Part shown: positions 17,449 to 26,498 of the stretch, one piece after another
Numbering within the stretch: position 1 is the stretch's first letter
How the letters are laid out: the number at the start of each line of letters is the position of its first letter
NCBI RefSeq assembly: GCF_010723735.1
Contig: NZ_BLLB01000002.1
Location: 1,178,001 to 1,242,000, forward strand
DNA length: 64,000 nt
From: Mycolicibacterium hippocampi
Lineage (GTDB): Bacteria > Actinomycetota > Actinomycetes > Mycobacteriales > Mycobacteriaceae
Direction of reading: 5' to 3'
The notes under the pieces: generated by a model
What the model was told of the DNA's origin: nothing
Databases searched by the model: none
What the model saw: the letters and a program-made list of their open reading frames with translations, nothing else
Position numbers and translations under genes: made by a program

Positions 17449-18257
17449 GAGGCAGCCTGGGCGTCTGCGGCCCATTCCTCGGTGACACGCAGCTTCTGCT
17501 CGTCGATCACCTGGGCGAGGTGTGATGCCTTGGGCCACCCGTAGTAGGCGGCGAAATGCAGTGCCAACTCGTCGATTTCATCGAAGGAGATGTCCCGGCT
17601 CTTCAGCGCGGCATAGACGTGGCTCAGGATCGGGTAGGGCGCGTCCTGAAACGCCACGCACGCGACGGTGATCAAGCGCCGCTCCTTCATGTCGAGCCCC
17701 GGCCGCAGCCACATCTCGCCGAAGACGAAGTTGAGGATGCCCGCTCCCTGGTACGGGTTGTCGCGCAACGGTGCGTAGGGCAGACAGTTGATGTCCTTGA
17801 AGGTCTGCTCTCCCACTGCCAGGCGTTCTTCGGGTTCGCTGGGCGTCTGCAGCGGCAGCAACGGCTCCGGAGGTGGTACCGGTACGCCCCGCTCGCGATG
17901 GATGCGCTCCCACTCCTCGTCCACGACCATGTTGAAGCGGGAAGCTTTGGGCCAGCCGGCATAGACCGCGAAATGCAGGACGGCTTCCCGCATTTCGACG
18001 ATGGACAGGTCGCCGCTGTTGAGTGCCGCGTAGACGTGCTCGCGCAGTGGCGTCTCCGCGTCGGCATCGGCGACACACGCCAGCGTGATGAAGCGACGCT
18101 CACGCCGGGTCAGACCGGGCCGCGGCCACACTTCGGCGAACACGAACTCGAGGAGATTGGCCGTGGCCGGGGATCGTTCATCAGGTGCCGGGAATGTCAT
18201 CACCTCGGCGAAGCTGTGCTTGCCTCGCTCGAGGCGATCGGTGTTGGACGTGGTCAC
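17445..18257 (-). CDS. Double-domain carboxymuconolactone decarboxylase-family protein
   Basis: A 270-residue cytoplasmic protein with two CMD domains in tandem. Both halves repeat the pattern of LEFVFAEVWPRPGLTRRERRFITLACVA with HVYAAL about 15 residues later, then LHFAVYAGWPKA (first copy) and LHFAAYYGWPKA (second copy). The CMD family includes gamma-carboxymuconolactone decarboxylase and AhpD, but the CxxC of AhpD is absent here, so a peroxidase role is not supported. GTG 18257 has AAGGA ahead of it; GTG 18284 overlapping the previous stop is the other choice. It is the third gene of the operon with two SDRs and an ALDH. Exact reaction unknown. Confidence 0.8.
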   Translation of the reverse strand: MTTSNTDRLERGKHSFAEVMTFPAPDERSPATANLLEFVFAEVWPRPGLTRRERRFITLACVADADAETPLREHVYAALNSGDLSIVEMREAVLHFAVYAGWPKASRFNMVVDEEWERIHRERGVPVPPPEPLLPLQTPSEPEERLAVGEQTFKDINCLPYAPLRDNPYQGAGILNFVFGEMWLRPGLDMKERRLITVACVAFQDAPYPILSHVYAALKSRDISFDEIDELALHFAAYYGWPKASHLAQVIDEQKLRVTEEWAADAQAAS

Positions 18258-18280
18258 ATCGGTTCCTTCGGACAGGCGGC

Positions 18281-19084
18281 TCACCGTAGGGTGACGCCGG
18301 CATCCACTTTGAATTCCAACCCGGTGACATACCGGGATTCGTCGGAGGCCAGGAACAACACCGCATTGCTGATGTCGCCCGGCTCGGCCATCACGATCGG
18401 CAGCGCGTTCATGAACAGCGGAGCCAGGTCGGGTCTGTCCTCTGCCAACAGATGGTGCAGCGAGTCGGGCCGCATGCCTGTCTGCACGCCGGTGGGATGC
18501 ACCGTGTTGACCCGGATGTTCACGGCGGCAAGCTCGTTGGCCAGCGACCGGCTCAGCCCGACGACACCGTGCTTGGATGCGGTGTAGGGCAGGTGCAACG
18601 GGGTGCCTTTCAACCCGGCTGCCGAACTGATGTTGATCAGGCTGCCGCCGTGTTCCTGCATGTGGGGAAGCGCTGCGGCGCAGGTGTTCCAGGTGCCGAT
18701 CAGGTTGACGTCGACCACGGTGCGCCACTGTTCAGCGGTCGTGGTGTCCCAGGTGCCCGCGGTGAGTACGCCCGCATTGGCGACCGAGACGTCCAGGCCA
18801 CCCAACCGCGCCACCCCGTCGTCGACCGCGGCCGACAGCGCTGCTCCGTCGCGCACGTCCACGATGTGGGTGACCGCCCGCCGGCCGTGAGCCTCGACGA
18901 GCCGTGTGGTCTCGTCGAGATCCGCGGAGGTGGCCAGAGGGTATTCGATCTCCGGAAGTGACTCACAGATGTCGACGAGGATGAGGTCGGCGCCTTCCTC
19001 GGCCAACCGCACGGCATGGCTGCGGCCCATGCCGCGTGCGGCGCCCGTGACCAGCACCCGTTTGCCTGCGACCCGGCCGCTCAT
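18281..19084 (-). CDS. Mycofactocin-type short-chain dehydrogenase/reductase
   Basis: A 267-residue SDR, second gene of the leftward operon; its ATG overlaps the TGA of the upstream SDR (ATGA). Motifs are TGAARGMGRSHAVRLAEEGAD, the insertion ICESLPEIEYPLATSADLDETTRLVE typical of mycofactocin-linked SDRs, NAGVL, ISSAAGL and the active site YTASK. It differs enough from its upstream neighbour to act on a different alcohol or step rather than being a recent copy. It likely oxidises a secondary alcohol with bound NAD and hands electrons to mycofactocin, which is inference from the family. Confidence 0.9.
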   Translation of the reverse strand: MSGRVAGKRVLVTGAARGMGRSHAVRLAEEGADLILVDICESLPEIEYPLATSADLDETTRLVEAHGRRAVTHIVDVRDGAALSAAVDDGVARLGGLDVSVANAGVLTAGTWDTTTAEQWRTVVDVNLIGTWNTCAAALPHMQEHGGSLINISSAAGLKGTPLHLPYTASKHGVVGLSRSLANELAAVNIRVNTVHPTGVQTGMRPDSLHHLLAEDRPDLAPLFMNALPIVMAEPGDISNAVLFLASDESRYVTGLEFKVDAGVTLR

Positions 19085-19917
19085 AGTTTGTTGCAGAAGC
19101 CGGCGTCGACCGGGAACGTGACCCCGGTGACGTACTGGGCGGCATCGGACACCAGATAGGCGATTGCTGCGCTGATGTCTTCGGGCTCGAGCATCCCGAC
19201 CGGCATCGGATTCTGCAGATGCGGCCCGCCGTCGGGGTAGTTGTCCAGGAATGCCGTCATCGCCGGGTTGTTCGCCATCATCGTGTTCACCGCCGTCGGG
19301 TGCACGGTGTTGACACGGATGCTGTGGGTGGCAAGCGCGTTGGCGAGGGTGCGCATCAGACCGACGATCCCGTGCTTGGAGGCGGCATAACCGAGCCCGC
19401 CACCTTGCATACCGCCGAACCCTCGCAGTCCCGCGGTGGAACTGGTGAACACGATCGACCCGCCGCGCCCGCCGGAGATCAGATGAGGGATGGCGGCCCG
19501 GGCGGTGTGGAACGCCCCGGCCAGGTTGACGTCGACCACGTCGGTCCACATGGCGAGCTCTTCGTCGATGGTCAACTCGCGGAACGCCATCGACGCGATA
19601 CCCGCGTTGGCACACACGATGTCGAGACGCCCGAAGTGCCCGACGCCTTCAGTCAAGGCGGTGTCGAGTGCGTGGAAGTCGCGGACGTCGGCGACGGATC
19701 CCAGCATCTTGCCGCCCTGCGCTTCCACCAGCGCGATCGTCTCGTCGAGTTCGTCTGGGGAGGCCATCGGATATCCGTTGGAGGCGATGTCGGCGCAGAT
19801 GTCGACGCCGATGATGTGGGCGCCTTCGGCAGCCAACCTGACTGCATGGCTGCGCCCTTGCCCCCGTGCCACTCCGGTGATGAAGGCGACTTTGCCGTCC
19901 AACGAATTCACATGCAT
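19081..19917 (-). CDS. Mycofactocin-type short-chain dehydrogenase/reductase
   Basis: A 278-residue SDR heading the leftward four-gene operon. It has TGVARGQGRSHAVRLAAEGAH, the mycofactocin-SDR insertion ICADIASNGYPMASPDELDET, NAGIA, FTSSTAGL and the active site YAASK. The N-terminus MHVNSLDGKVAFIT is compact. It is divergent from the TetR at 19981, with 63 bases between the starts that hold a double palindrome, so expression is probably controlled by that regulator. Family knowledge points to alcohol oxidation coupled to mycofactocin; the substrate is open. Confidence 0.9.
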   Translation of the reverse strand: MHVNSLDGKVAFITGVARGQGRSHAVRLAAEGAHIIGVDICADIASNGYPMASPDELDETIALVEAQGGKMLGSVADVRDFHALDTALTEGVGHFGRLDIVCANAGIASMAFRELTIDEELAMWTDVVDVNLAGAFHTARAAIPHLISGGRGGSIVFTSSTAGLRGFGGMQGGGLGYAASKHGIVGLMRTLANALATHSIRVNTVHPTAVNTMMANNPAMTAFLDNYPDGGPHLQNPMPVGMLEPEDISAAIAYLVSDAAQYVTGVTFPVDAGFCNKL

Positions 19918-19929
19918 TCCTCACATCGA

Positions 19930-19957
19930 GTAACTGTGTTACTACCGGTACAGTAAC
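19930..19957. promoter_or_regulatory. Double palindromic operator between the SDR operon and tetR
   Basis: Two overlapping inverted repeats fill the short divergent promoter: GTAACTGTGTTAC (19930-19942, five-base arms) and GTTACT/AGTAAC arms eight bases apart (19938-19957) around ACCGGTAC. Both carry the GTTAC half-site, so two dimers of the TetR at 19981 could bind side by side and shut both directions. The binding is inferred. Confidence 0.6.
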
Positions 19958-19980
19958 GGGGTTATCGTTGGGAGGCAAGG

Positions 19981-20598
19981 GTGAAGGTGAGGCCGGTGGT
20001 GGCTGCGCAGGAGGGCTCCAGTGGGGACGCGAGGATTCTGGCGATCGTCGTCGAGATCCTGGAGAACGAGGGGTACGAGGCGGTGCAGCTGCGCGAGGTG
20101 GCGCGTCGCGCCCGCACCTCCCTGACCACGATCTACAAGCGGTATCCCACCCGCGACGAGCTGATTCTGGCCGCCTTGGAAGCGTGGATGGAGGAGAACC
20201 GCTACGCCGGCATCACGCCGCATCCCCGGGAACCGGGGGAGTCGCTCTATACCGCGCACATGCGGGTGTTGCGCGCGCTGTTCGAGCCATGGGAGCAGCA
20301 TCCCGGCATGCTCACGGCCTTTTTCCGTGCCAGGTCGGCAGCCGGTGGGCAACGACTCTTGCGGCGCGGTCTGGACGTCGTCGTGCCGACGGTCCTGGAA
20401 CTGCTCGCCGACGTCGACGACGACTTCGTCGCCGACCTCGACAGGATCATCGCCAGCCTGGTGTACGGGCTTCTCGGCCGCTACGCCGCGGGGGAGATCG
20501 ACATCACCGAGATCCTGCCGACGCTCGACCGCACCGTGTACTGGCTCACCACGGGATACGAAGCCTCCCGTGCCGGTCATCCGGATGCGCCGGAGTAG
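19981..20598 (+). CDS. TetR-family transcriptional regulator
   Basis: A 205-residue regulator starting at a GTG after a GGGAGG ribosome site. The helix-turn-helix is EAVQLREVARRARTSLTTIYKRYPTRDELILAAL at residues about 33-66, and the C-terminal half carries a KstR-like ligand domain (PGMLTAFFRARSAAGGQRLLRRG). It is divergent from the SDR-SDR-CMD-ALDH operon and is the likely local repressor, with CoA-thioester or alcohol-derived ligand unknown. A strong GC hairpin follows its stop codon. Confidence 0.88.
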   Translation: MKVRPVVAAQEGSSGDARILAIVVEILENEGYEAVQLREVARRARTSLTTIYKRYPTRDELILAALEAWMEENRYAGITPHPREPGESLYTAHMRVLRALFEPWEQHPGMLTAFFRARSAAGGQRLLRRGLDVVVPTVLELLADVDDDFVADLDRIIASLVYGLLGRYAAGEIDITEILPTLDRTVYWLTTGYEASRAGHPDAPE

Positions 20599-20617
20599 CG
20601 CCGGCAGCCACCGGCGC
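20598..20617 (+). terminator. Probable stem-loop terminator after tetR
   Basis: GCGCCGG and CCGGCGC form a perfect 7-base stem with a 6-base loop, starting at the last base of the TetR stop codon. No T-run follows, as is usual in mycobacteria, so its role as a terminator is likely but not certain. Confidence 0.45.
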
Positions 20618-20706
20618 CGCACCTGACGTGGCATGGAATTTCTTCGGGTGGTTCGACGGTTGGTCCCCAGTGATGCCGTCGGCAGACACACCAAGGGAGA
20701 ATTACG

Positions 20707-21408
20707 ATGACCGATCGTCACACGGTAAGGCGAGCTCTGGTCATGGCCGGAGTCGGCGGCGTCGCCGCGGCCGGTCTGATCGGCCCCGGCGCGGCGAATG
20801 CCTACGCGGCCGAGGCCTGTCCCGACGTGGAAGTCGTGTTCGCCCGAGGCACAGCGGAACCGGTGGGTGTCGGCCGTGTCGGTCAGGCGTTCGTCGAGGA
20901 CCTGCGTAGCTCGCTGAGCGGTCAGAGCGTCGGTGTGTACGCCGTGAATTACCCTGCGTCATACGACTTCCTGCAGTCCGCGCCGCAGGGAGCAGATGAG
21001 GCGAGCGCCCACATCCAGGCCACTGTCGCCAGCTGTCCCGACACCAGCATCGTGCTCGGTGGATACTCGCAGGGTGCCGCCGTGGTGGACTTGATCACCG
21101 CCGATCCCAACGCGACGTTCGGATTCGGCCGCCCCATGCCCCCGGCGGTCGCCGACCACGTCGCCGCGGTCGCGGTCTTCGGCAACCCCGCCGGCAAGAT
21201 CGGCCGTACTCTCACCTCGATGAGCCCGCTGTACGGAGCCAAGACCATCGATCTGTGCAACGGTGCCGACCCGGTGTGCTCCGACGGTGATGACCGGCCC
21301 GCCCACAGCTTGTACGTGGAGACCGGATTGACCGATCAGGCAGCGGATTTCGTCTCCGGGAAGGTCACCTCCGACACCTTGGTGAACGCTGCGGGCTCCG
21401 TCGGGTAG
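20707..21408 (+). CDS. Secreted cutinase-family esterase
   Basis: A 233-residue exported serine esterase of the cutinase-like (CULP) family. A signal peptide (basic start, hydrophobic 10-30, cleavage near NAYAA at about 35) is followed by the mature domain with ACPDVEVVFARGT, the nucleophile elbow GGYSQGA (Ser121), and the acid/base pair Asp188 and His200 in NGADPVCSDGDDRPAH. Four cysteines (38, 110, 184, 191) fit the two expected disulfides. It should act on esters or lipids outside the cytoplasmic membrane. The ATG follows AAGGGAGAATTACG. In M. tuberculosis a cutinase gene (Rv1984c) also neighbours a LysG-like regulator, as here, though the relative orientation differs. Confidence 0.92.
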   Translation: MTDRHTVRRALVMAGVGGVAAAGLIGPGAANAYAAEACPDVEVVFARGTAEPVGVGRVGQAFVEDLRSSLSGQSVGVYAVNYPASYDFLQSAPQGADEASAHIQATVASCPDTSIVLGGYSQGAAVVDLITADPNATFGFGRPMPPAVADHVAAVAVFGNPAGKIGRTLTSMSPLYGAKTIDLCNGADPVCSDGDDRPAHSLYVETGLTDQAADFVSGKVTSDTLVNAAGSVG

Positions 21409-21454
21409 TCTGTCGAGCGGCCTGGTGCCCTGCTGATCTGATTAGTATGGGTAC

Positions 21455-22336
21455 GTGACTGCTAGCCGGCCCACCGGTCTGGACGCCGGTCAGTTGTCGG
21501 CGCTGTCGGCAGTTGTCGAGTTCGGCAGCTTCGATGCCGCAGCCGAGTACTTGCACGTCACCCCGTCGGCGATCAGTCAGCGGATCAAGGCACTCGAGCA
21601 GCGCGTCGGCCAGGTCTTGGTTCTTCGGGAAAAGCCTTGTATCGCAACCAGTGCCGGTATACCGCTGCTGCGGCTTGCCGCTCAGACGGCGTTGCTGGAG
21701 TCCGAGGCGCTCGCCGAGATGAGCGGCGGTTCCGCGCAGCACCCGCGAATCGCGCTGGCCGTCAACGCCGATTCGATGGCCACCTGGTTCACCGAGGTCT
21801 TCGCCCGGCTTCCCGATGTCCTGTTCGACGTGCGTATCGAGGACCAGGACCATTCCGCCCGGTTGCTGCGTGAGGGGGTGGTGATGGGCGCGGTGACCAC
21901 CGAACGCGCCCCGGTCAGCGGCTGCCGCGTTCAGGCTCTCGGCGTGATGCGCTACCTCCCGGTCGCCACCCGCGAGTACGTGAAGCGCTACCTCCCGCAG
22001 GGATTCACCGCCGAGGCTGTCGCCGCGGCGCCGTCGCTGGCCTGGAACCGTGACGACGCACTACAGGATCAGTTGGTGCGCAAAGCGCTCCGCAAGTTCG
22101 TCCGCCGGCCCGTCCACTACGTTCCCACCGCGGAAGGTTTCGGCGCGGCTGTGCGCGCCGGGCTCGGCTGGGGCATGTACCCGGAGCAGCTCATCGATCG
22201 CTCGTTCGTCCCGATCACCGGCCAGCACCTCGACGTGCCGCTGTACTGGCAGTGCTGGAAGCTGGACAGCAGCACGGTTGCGCAGGTCACCGAGGCGGTC
22301 CGGGCGGCCGCGGCGGGGTTGCATCGCAGCCGGTGA
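21455..22336 (+). CDS. lysG: LysR-family regulator, ArgP/LysG subgroup
   Basis: A 293-residue LysR-type activator. The N-terminal winged helix-turn-helix is LSALSAVVEFGSFDAAAEYLHVTPSAISQRIKALEQRVGQ (residues 14-53), followed by a periplasmic-binding-like effector domain with NADSMATWF, a signature of the ArgP/LysG/IciA subgroup that senses lysine or arginine and normally activates a LysE exporter. No lysE gene is adjacent, which is unusual: upstream is a cutinase and downstream the cobF gene begins 13 bases after its stop. Start is GTG at 21455. Confidence 0.85.
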   Translation: MTASRPTGLDAGQLSALSAVVEFGSFDAAAEYLHVTPSAISQRIKALEQRVGQVLVLREKPCIATSAGIPLLRLAAQTALLESEALAEMSGGSAQHPRIALAVNADSMATWFTEVFARLPDVLFDVRIEDQDHSARLLREGVVMGAVTTERAPVSGCRVQALGVMRYLPVATREYVKRYLPQGFTAEAVAAAPSLAWNRDDALQDQLVRKALRKFVRRPVHYVPTAEGFGAAVRAGLGWGMYPEQLIDRSFVPITGQHLDVPLYWQCWKLDSSTVAQVTEAVRAAAAGLHRSR

Positions 22337-22349
22337 CAGAATCGCTGAC

Positions 22350-23114
22350 ATGCCCGAGCCGGTGAAGGTCCGCATCGTCGGCGTCGGCATGGGCCCGCAG
22401 CACGTCACCGCCGAGGTCGCCGAGGCGCTCCGGTCCGCGGACTACGTGCTGGCGGCCGAGAAGGCCGACGGTGACCCGCTGCTGGCGTTGCGGCGCGAGA
22501 TCGTGCTCGCGCATCCGGGTGCCGACGGACCGGTCGAGGTCGTCGCCGTCCCTGATCCCGAGCGTGACCGCTCTGCGGGGCTCACCACCGGCGGATACGA
22601 GTCCGCCGTGACCGACTGGCACGATGCCAGGGCCGCGCGCTACGCCGCGGTGCTGGCGCAGCGCGGCGGCACCGCCGCGTTCCTGGTGTGGGGTGATCCG
22701 TCGCTGTACGACTCGACCATCCGGATCGTCGAGAAGGTGCGCGCCCTGGGCGTGGCGCTGGAGTACGACGTGCTGCCCGGCATCAGCGCACCGCAGTTGC
22801 TCGCCGCCCGGCATCGCATGGTGCTGCACGACGTCGGCCGACCGGTGCATCTGACCACCGGGCGCCGGCTGCAGGAGGCGGTCGGCGCCGGGCTCGACAA
22901 TATCCTGGCGATGCTGAATCCACCGCCGGAGCGACTCGACTTCACCGGGCTGGCCGACTGGACGATCTGGTGGGGAGCCAACCTCGGTGCGGTTGGTGAG
23001 CGCCTGGTGGCCGGCCGTGTGGGCGACGTGCTGCCCGCCATCGCTGAGGCCCGGGCCGCCGCGCAGGCGCAGGACGGCTGGGTGATGGATCTGTTCCTGG
23101 TGCGGAAGACCTGA
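22350..23114 (+). CDS. cobF: Precorrin-6A synthase (deacetylating) CobF
   Basis: A 254-residue SAM-dependent methyltransferase of aerobic cobalamin synthesis; it methylates C-1 of precorrin-5 and removes acetate. The tetrapyrrole methylase N-terminus VRIVGVGMGPQHVTAEVAEALRSADYVL and the central VWGDPSLYDSTIRI and LPGISAPQLLAARH blocks are CobF-specific. The ATG at 22350 begins a tight block cobF-cobQ-cobK-cobU with overlapping starts and stops. CobF is known to be missing from the M. tuberculosis complex but kept in environmental mycobacteria, which suits the proposed host type. Confidence 0.92.
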   Translation: MPEPVKVRIVGVGMGPQHVTAEVAEALRSADYVLAAEKADGDPLLALRREIVLAHPGADGPVEVVAVPDPERDRSAGLTTGGYESAVTDWHDARAARYAAVLAQRGGTAAFLVWGDPSLYDSTIRIVEKVRALGVALEYDVLPGISAPQLLAARHRMVLHDVGRPVHLTTGRRLQEAVGAGLDNILAMLNPPPERLDFTGLADWTIWWGANLGAVGERLVAGRVGDVLPAIAEARAAAQAQDGWVMDLFLVRKT

Positions 23115-24589
23115 TGGCAGGCCTGTTGGTGGCGGGCACCACGAGTGATGCCGGCAAGACGGTGGTCACCACCGGCCTGTGCCGCGCACTGGTCCGTCGG
23201 GGCCTGAAGGTGGCGCCGTACAAGGCGCAGAACATGTCCAACAACTCCATGGTGTGTATCGGTCCCGACGGTGCGGGCGTGGAAATCGGGCGGGCGCAGT
23301 GGGTGCAGGCACACGCCGCCCGGGCGACCCCCGAGGCCGCGATGAACCCGGTGCTGCTCAAACCCGGCAGCGACCGGCGCAGCCACGTCGTGCTGATGGG
23401 GCAGCCCTGGGGTGAGGTGGCGTCGTCGGACTGGCTGCAGGGGCGGCGCGCACTGGCGGCCGCCGCGCACGCGGCCTACGACGACCTGGCTTCCCGCTAC
23501 GACGTCGTGATCGCCGAGGGTGCCGGTAGTCCGACCGAGATCAACCTGCGCGCAGGCGATTACGTCAACCTAGGGCTTGCCCGACATGCCGGCCTGCCGA
23601 CGGTGGTGGTGGGCGACATCGATCGGGGCGGGGTCTTCGCGGCGTTCCTCGGTACCGTCGCGCTGCTCTCACCCGAGGACCAGGCGCTGATCGCGGGATT
23701 CGTGGTCAACAAGTTCCGTGGTGACCTGGACCTGCTGGCGCCGGGTCTGCGGGATCTGGAGCGGGTCACCGGCAGACGGGTGTACGGCACGCTGCCCTGG
23801 CTTTCCGACATCTGGCTGGACTCCGAGGACGCCCTGGAACTGCAGGGGCGGCGCTCCCCGAGACCCGGCGCGCGCCGCGTCGCGGTGGTCAGACTGCCAC
23901 GGATCAGCAACTTCACCGACGTCGACGCCCTCGGCCTCGAGCCCGACCTCGACGTCGTGTTCGCCTCCCATCCGGGCGCTGTCGCTGACGCCGATCTGGT
24001 GGTGTTGCCCGGCACCCGCTCGACGATCGCCGACCTGGCCTGGCTGCGGTCTCGCGGACTGGACCGCGCGGTGCTCGCCCACGCCGCCGCCGGCAGGCCG
24101 GTGCTGGGCATCTGCGGCGGCTTCCAGATGTTGGGCCGCACCGTGCGCGACCCAGCCGGCGTCGAAGGCGACACCGCCGAGGTCGAGGGGCTGGGTCTCC
24201 TCGATGTCGAGACGAATTTTGTTGCAGCAAAAGCTCTTCGGCTCCCCACCGGACACTGGGACGGGGTGCCCGCTTCCGGCTACGAGATTCACCATGGCCG
24301 GATCACCCGCGGTGTGGGCGTCGACGACTTCCTCGAGGGTGCGCGGGCCGGCCAGGTGTTCGGCACGATGTGGCACGGCGCGCTCGAAGGGGATGCGCTG
24401 CGGTCGCGGTTCCTGGCCGAGACGCTCGGGCTCGCCGCTTCCGAGGCCTCGTTTCCTCGTGCCCGGGAGCAGCGACTCGACCTGCTGGGTGACCTGGTCG
24501 AGGAGCATCTCGACATCGACGCCGTCGTGGATCTGGTCGGGGCCGGTTCCCCGTCCGGCCTGCCCTTCCTGCCACCGGGAGCGCCGTGA
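23114..24589 (+). CDS. cobQ: Cobyric acid synthase CobQ
   Basis: A 491-residue glutamine-dependent amidotransferase that amidates four side chains of adenosylcobyrinic acid a,c-diamide. The N-terminal dethiobiotin-synthetase-like ATP domain shows [19 protein letters not shown] and [11 protein letters not shown]; the C-terminal glutaminase domain has the Cys nucleophile in [11 protein letters not shown] and the His of YEIHHGR. Its ATG shares one base with the cobF stop (TGATG), so the two are co-translated. Length is as expected for the family. Confidence 0.95.
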   Translation: MAGLLVAGTTSDAGKTVVTTGLCRALVRRGLKVAPYKAQNMSNNSMVCIGPDGAGVEIGRAQWVQAHAARATPEAAMNPVLLKPGSDRRSHVVLMGQPWGEVASSDWLQGRRALAAAAHAAYDDLASRYDVVIAEGAGSPTEINLRAGDYVNLGLARHAGLPTVVVGDIDRGGVFAAFLGTVALLSPEDQALIAGFVVNKFRGDLDLLAPGLRDLERVTGRRVYGTLPWLSDIWLDSEDALELQGRRSPRPGARRVAVVRLPRISNFTDVDALGLEPDLDVVFASHPGAVADADLVVLPGTRSTIADLAWLRSRGLDRAVLAHAAAGRPVLGICGGFQMLGRTVRDPAGVEGDTAEVEGLGLLDVETNFVAAKALRLPTGHWDGVPASGYEIHHGRITRGVGVDDFLEGARAGQVFGTMWHGALEGDALRSRFLAETLGLAASEASFPRAREQRLDLLGDLVEEHLDIDAVVDLVGAGSPSGLPFLPPGAP

Positions 24590-25329
24590 CGAAGGTCCTG
24601 CTGCTCGGCGGCACGTCGGAGGCGCGAGCGCTCGCCGAGCTTCTCACCGCCGCCGGCATCAAGGTGACCACGTCGCTGGCCGGCAGGGTCGCCGATCCGC
24701 GACTGCCCGTCGGCGCTGTGCGGATCGGCGGCTTCGGCGGCGTCGACGGTATGCGGTCCGCGCTGACCGACTACGACGCCGTCGTCGACGCCACCCACCC
24801 GTTCGCACGCAACATCTCGGCCAACGCTGCCGCTGCGTGTGGCACCGCGAAACCCCTGCTGCGGCTGGAGCGCCCAGGTTGGCGGGACCGCGCGCAGCCG
24901 TCATGGCACTGGGTGGACTCCCACGAAGAGGCGGCCGCAGTCGCCGCACGGTTGGGGGATCGCCCCTTCCTGACCGTCGGGCGCCAGGAGATCAACCGGT
25001 TCGTCCCGGACCTCCGGGAGCACTCGGTCCTGGCGCGGGTGGTGGACGTCCCCGAGATACCGCTGCCTGCCACGTGGCGGCTGCTGACCAGTCGCGGGCC
25101 CTACCAGCTTCCCGGTGAGCTGGCGCTGATGCGCGACCACCACGCCGACGTGCTCATCACCAAGGATTCCGGCGGCGAGCACACCTGGCCGAAGATGGCA
25201 GCCGCCGAGCAGTTGCGCGTCCCGGTCGTCATCGTGGCCCGCCCACCCCGCCTGCCCGGGATCCGGGCGGTTCACGACGTCGACGAGGCGGTGGACTGGG
25301 TGCGCGGCCTCAATACCATGACCGGATGA
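24586..25329 (+). CDS. cobK: Precorrin-6A reductase CobK
   Basis: A 247-residue NADPH-dependent reductase that turns precorrin-6A into precorrin-6B. The N-terminus [17 protein letters not shown], the block [18 protein letters not shown] and [21 protein letters not shown] are characteristic. The GTG at 24586 overlaps the cobQ stop by four bases and its own stop overlaps the cobU start, so it sits in the middle of the translationally coupled cob operon. Confidence 0.93.
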   Translation: MTKVLLLGGTSEARALAELLTAAGIKVTTSLAGRVADPRLPVGAVRIGGFGGVDGMRSALTDYDAVVDATHPFARNISANAAAACGTAKPLLRLERPGWRDRAQPSWHWVDSHEEAAAVAARLGDRPFLTVGRQEINRFVPDLREHSVLARVVDVPEIPLPATWRLLTSRGPYQLPGELALMRDHHADVLITKDSGGEHTWPKMAAAEQLRVPVVIVARPPRLPGIRAVHDVDEAVDWVRGLNTMTG

Positions 25330-25850
25330 GGATCCTGGTCACCGGCGGTGTGCGCTCCGGCAAGTCGCGACACGCCGAAGGGCTGCTGAGCGACGCGGCC
25401 GCGGTGACCTACGTCGCGCCCGGCCGGCCTGCCGACGGCGCCGATCCCGACTGGGACGCGCGGGTGGCGCGCCATCGCGCCGACCGCCCGGCGCACTGGA
25501 CGACGGTGGAGACCGGGCAGGTCGCCGACGCAGTGGCCGGGGCCGACGGTGCGGTGCTCGTCGACTGCCTCGGCACCTGGCTGGTGGCTCTGATGGACGT
25601 CGGGGAACTCTGGGACGCGACCACCGAAGAGGCGCACACCGCGGTCGCCGCGCAGATCGGCCCGCTCTGCGACGCACTGGCCGCCTCACCCCGGGCGGTT
25701 GTGGTGACCAACGAGGTCGGCCTGGGTGTGGTGCCGGCGCATCGCTCGGGGGTGCTGTTCCGCGACCTGCTCGGCATCCTCAACCAACGGGTCGCCGCGG
25801 TCTGCGACGAAGTGCACCTGGTGATCGCCGGGCGGGTACTGAAGCTCTGA
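25326..25850 (+). CDS. cobU: Adenosylcobinamide kinase/guanylyltransferase CobU
   Basis: A 174-residue bifunctional enzyme that phosphorylates adenosylcobinamide and transfers GMP to it in nucleotide-loop assembly. The P-loop GGVRSGKS is at residues 7-14, the guanylylated His lies in the [10 protein letters not shown] segment, and [14 protein letters not shown] is conserved. Its ATG overlaps the cobK stop (ATGA). It ends the rightward cob operon and is convergent with bluB, with only three bases between the stops. cobS and cobT are not in this window. Confidence 0.93.
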   Translation: MRILVTGGVRSGKSRHAEGLLSDAAAVTYVAPGRPADGADPDWDARVARHRADRPAHWTTVETGQVADAVAGADGAVLVDCLGTWLVALMDVGELWDATTEEAHTAVAAQIGPLCDALAASPRAVVVTNEVGLGVVPAHRSGVLFRDLLGILNQRVAAVCDEVHLVIAGRVLKL

Positions 25851-25853
25851 GGC

Positions 25854-26498
25854 TCAGCGGGGTCGGTAGCGCTCGTCGTGCAACACGGTGCCCAGCGAGG
25901 ACCGTCGCCGCCAGCCGTGACGCTCGAGGTCCGGCACATCGGGGAGCTCGCCGACACGGCCGACACAGAGCCACGCGACCGGACGGACGTGCGCGGGCAT
26001 GCCGACCAGTTCACGGAGGAACTCCTCGTGGTAGAACGACACCCAGCCGACCCCGAGACCCTCGACTGTTGCTGCCAGCCAAAGGTTTTGGATCGCACAG
26101 ATCACCGAGTAGAGGCCGGCGTCGGGGATGGTGTGCCGGCCGAGCACCTGTGGCCCGCCGCGCGTCGGGTCGTATCCGACGACGATCCCGAGACCGGATT
26201 CGCAGATGCCCTCGATCTTGACCCGGGAGAACGTGTCGGCCCGCTCGCCGGTCAGCGCCGAGGCGAACACGTCGCGTTCGCGGGCCACGTGGTCGCGGAA
26301 CGCCTGCAGCGTCTGCGGTGAGCGCACCAGCACGAAGTCCCACGGTTGTGACATGCCGACCGACGGCGCGGCGTGTGCGGCCAGAAGTATGCGTTCGAGC
26401 ACGTCGGGGGCGATCGACTCGCCGGTGAACTCGGCCCGGGTGTCGCGGCGGCGGTTGATCACGTCGTACAGCGCGTCGCCCGACAGGCCCGCGGTCAT
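25854..26498 (-). CDS. bluB: 5,6-dimethylbenzimidazole synthase BluB
   Basis: A 214-residue flavin-destructase of the nitroreductase fold that converts FMNH2 and oxygen into 5,6-dimethylbenzimidazole, the lower ligand of vitamin B12. Recognisable are RRRDTRAEF near residue 20, PSVGMSQPWDFV and the C-terminal GVGWVSFYHEEFLRELVGMPAHV block with VAWLCVG, all BluB features rather than general nitroreductase ones. Its ATG overlaps the cobM stop by four bases, so it is the second gene of a cobM-bluB operon and should make the strain able to build complete cobalamin without added base. Confidence 0.92.
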   Translation of the reverse strand: MTAGLSGDALYDVINRRRDTRAEFTGESIAPDVLERILLAAHAAPSVGMSQPWDFVLVRSPQTLQAFRDHVARERDVFASALTGERADTFSRVKIEGICESGLGIVVGYDPTRGGPQVLGRHTIPDAGLYSVICAIQNLWLAATVEGLGVGWVSFYHEEFLRELVGMPAHVRPVAWLCVGRVGELPDVPDLERHGWRRRSSLGTVLHDERYRPR

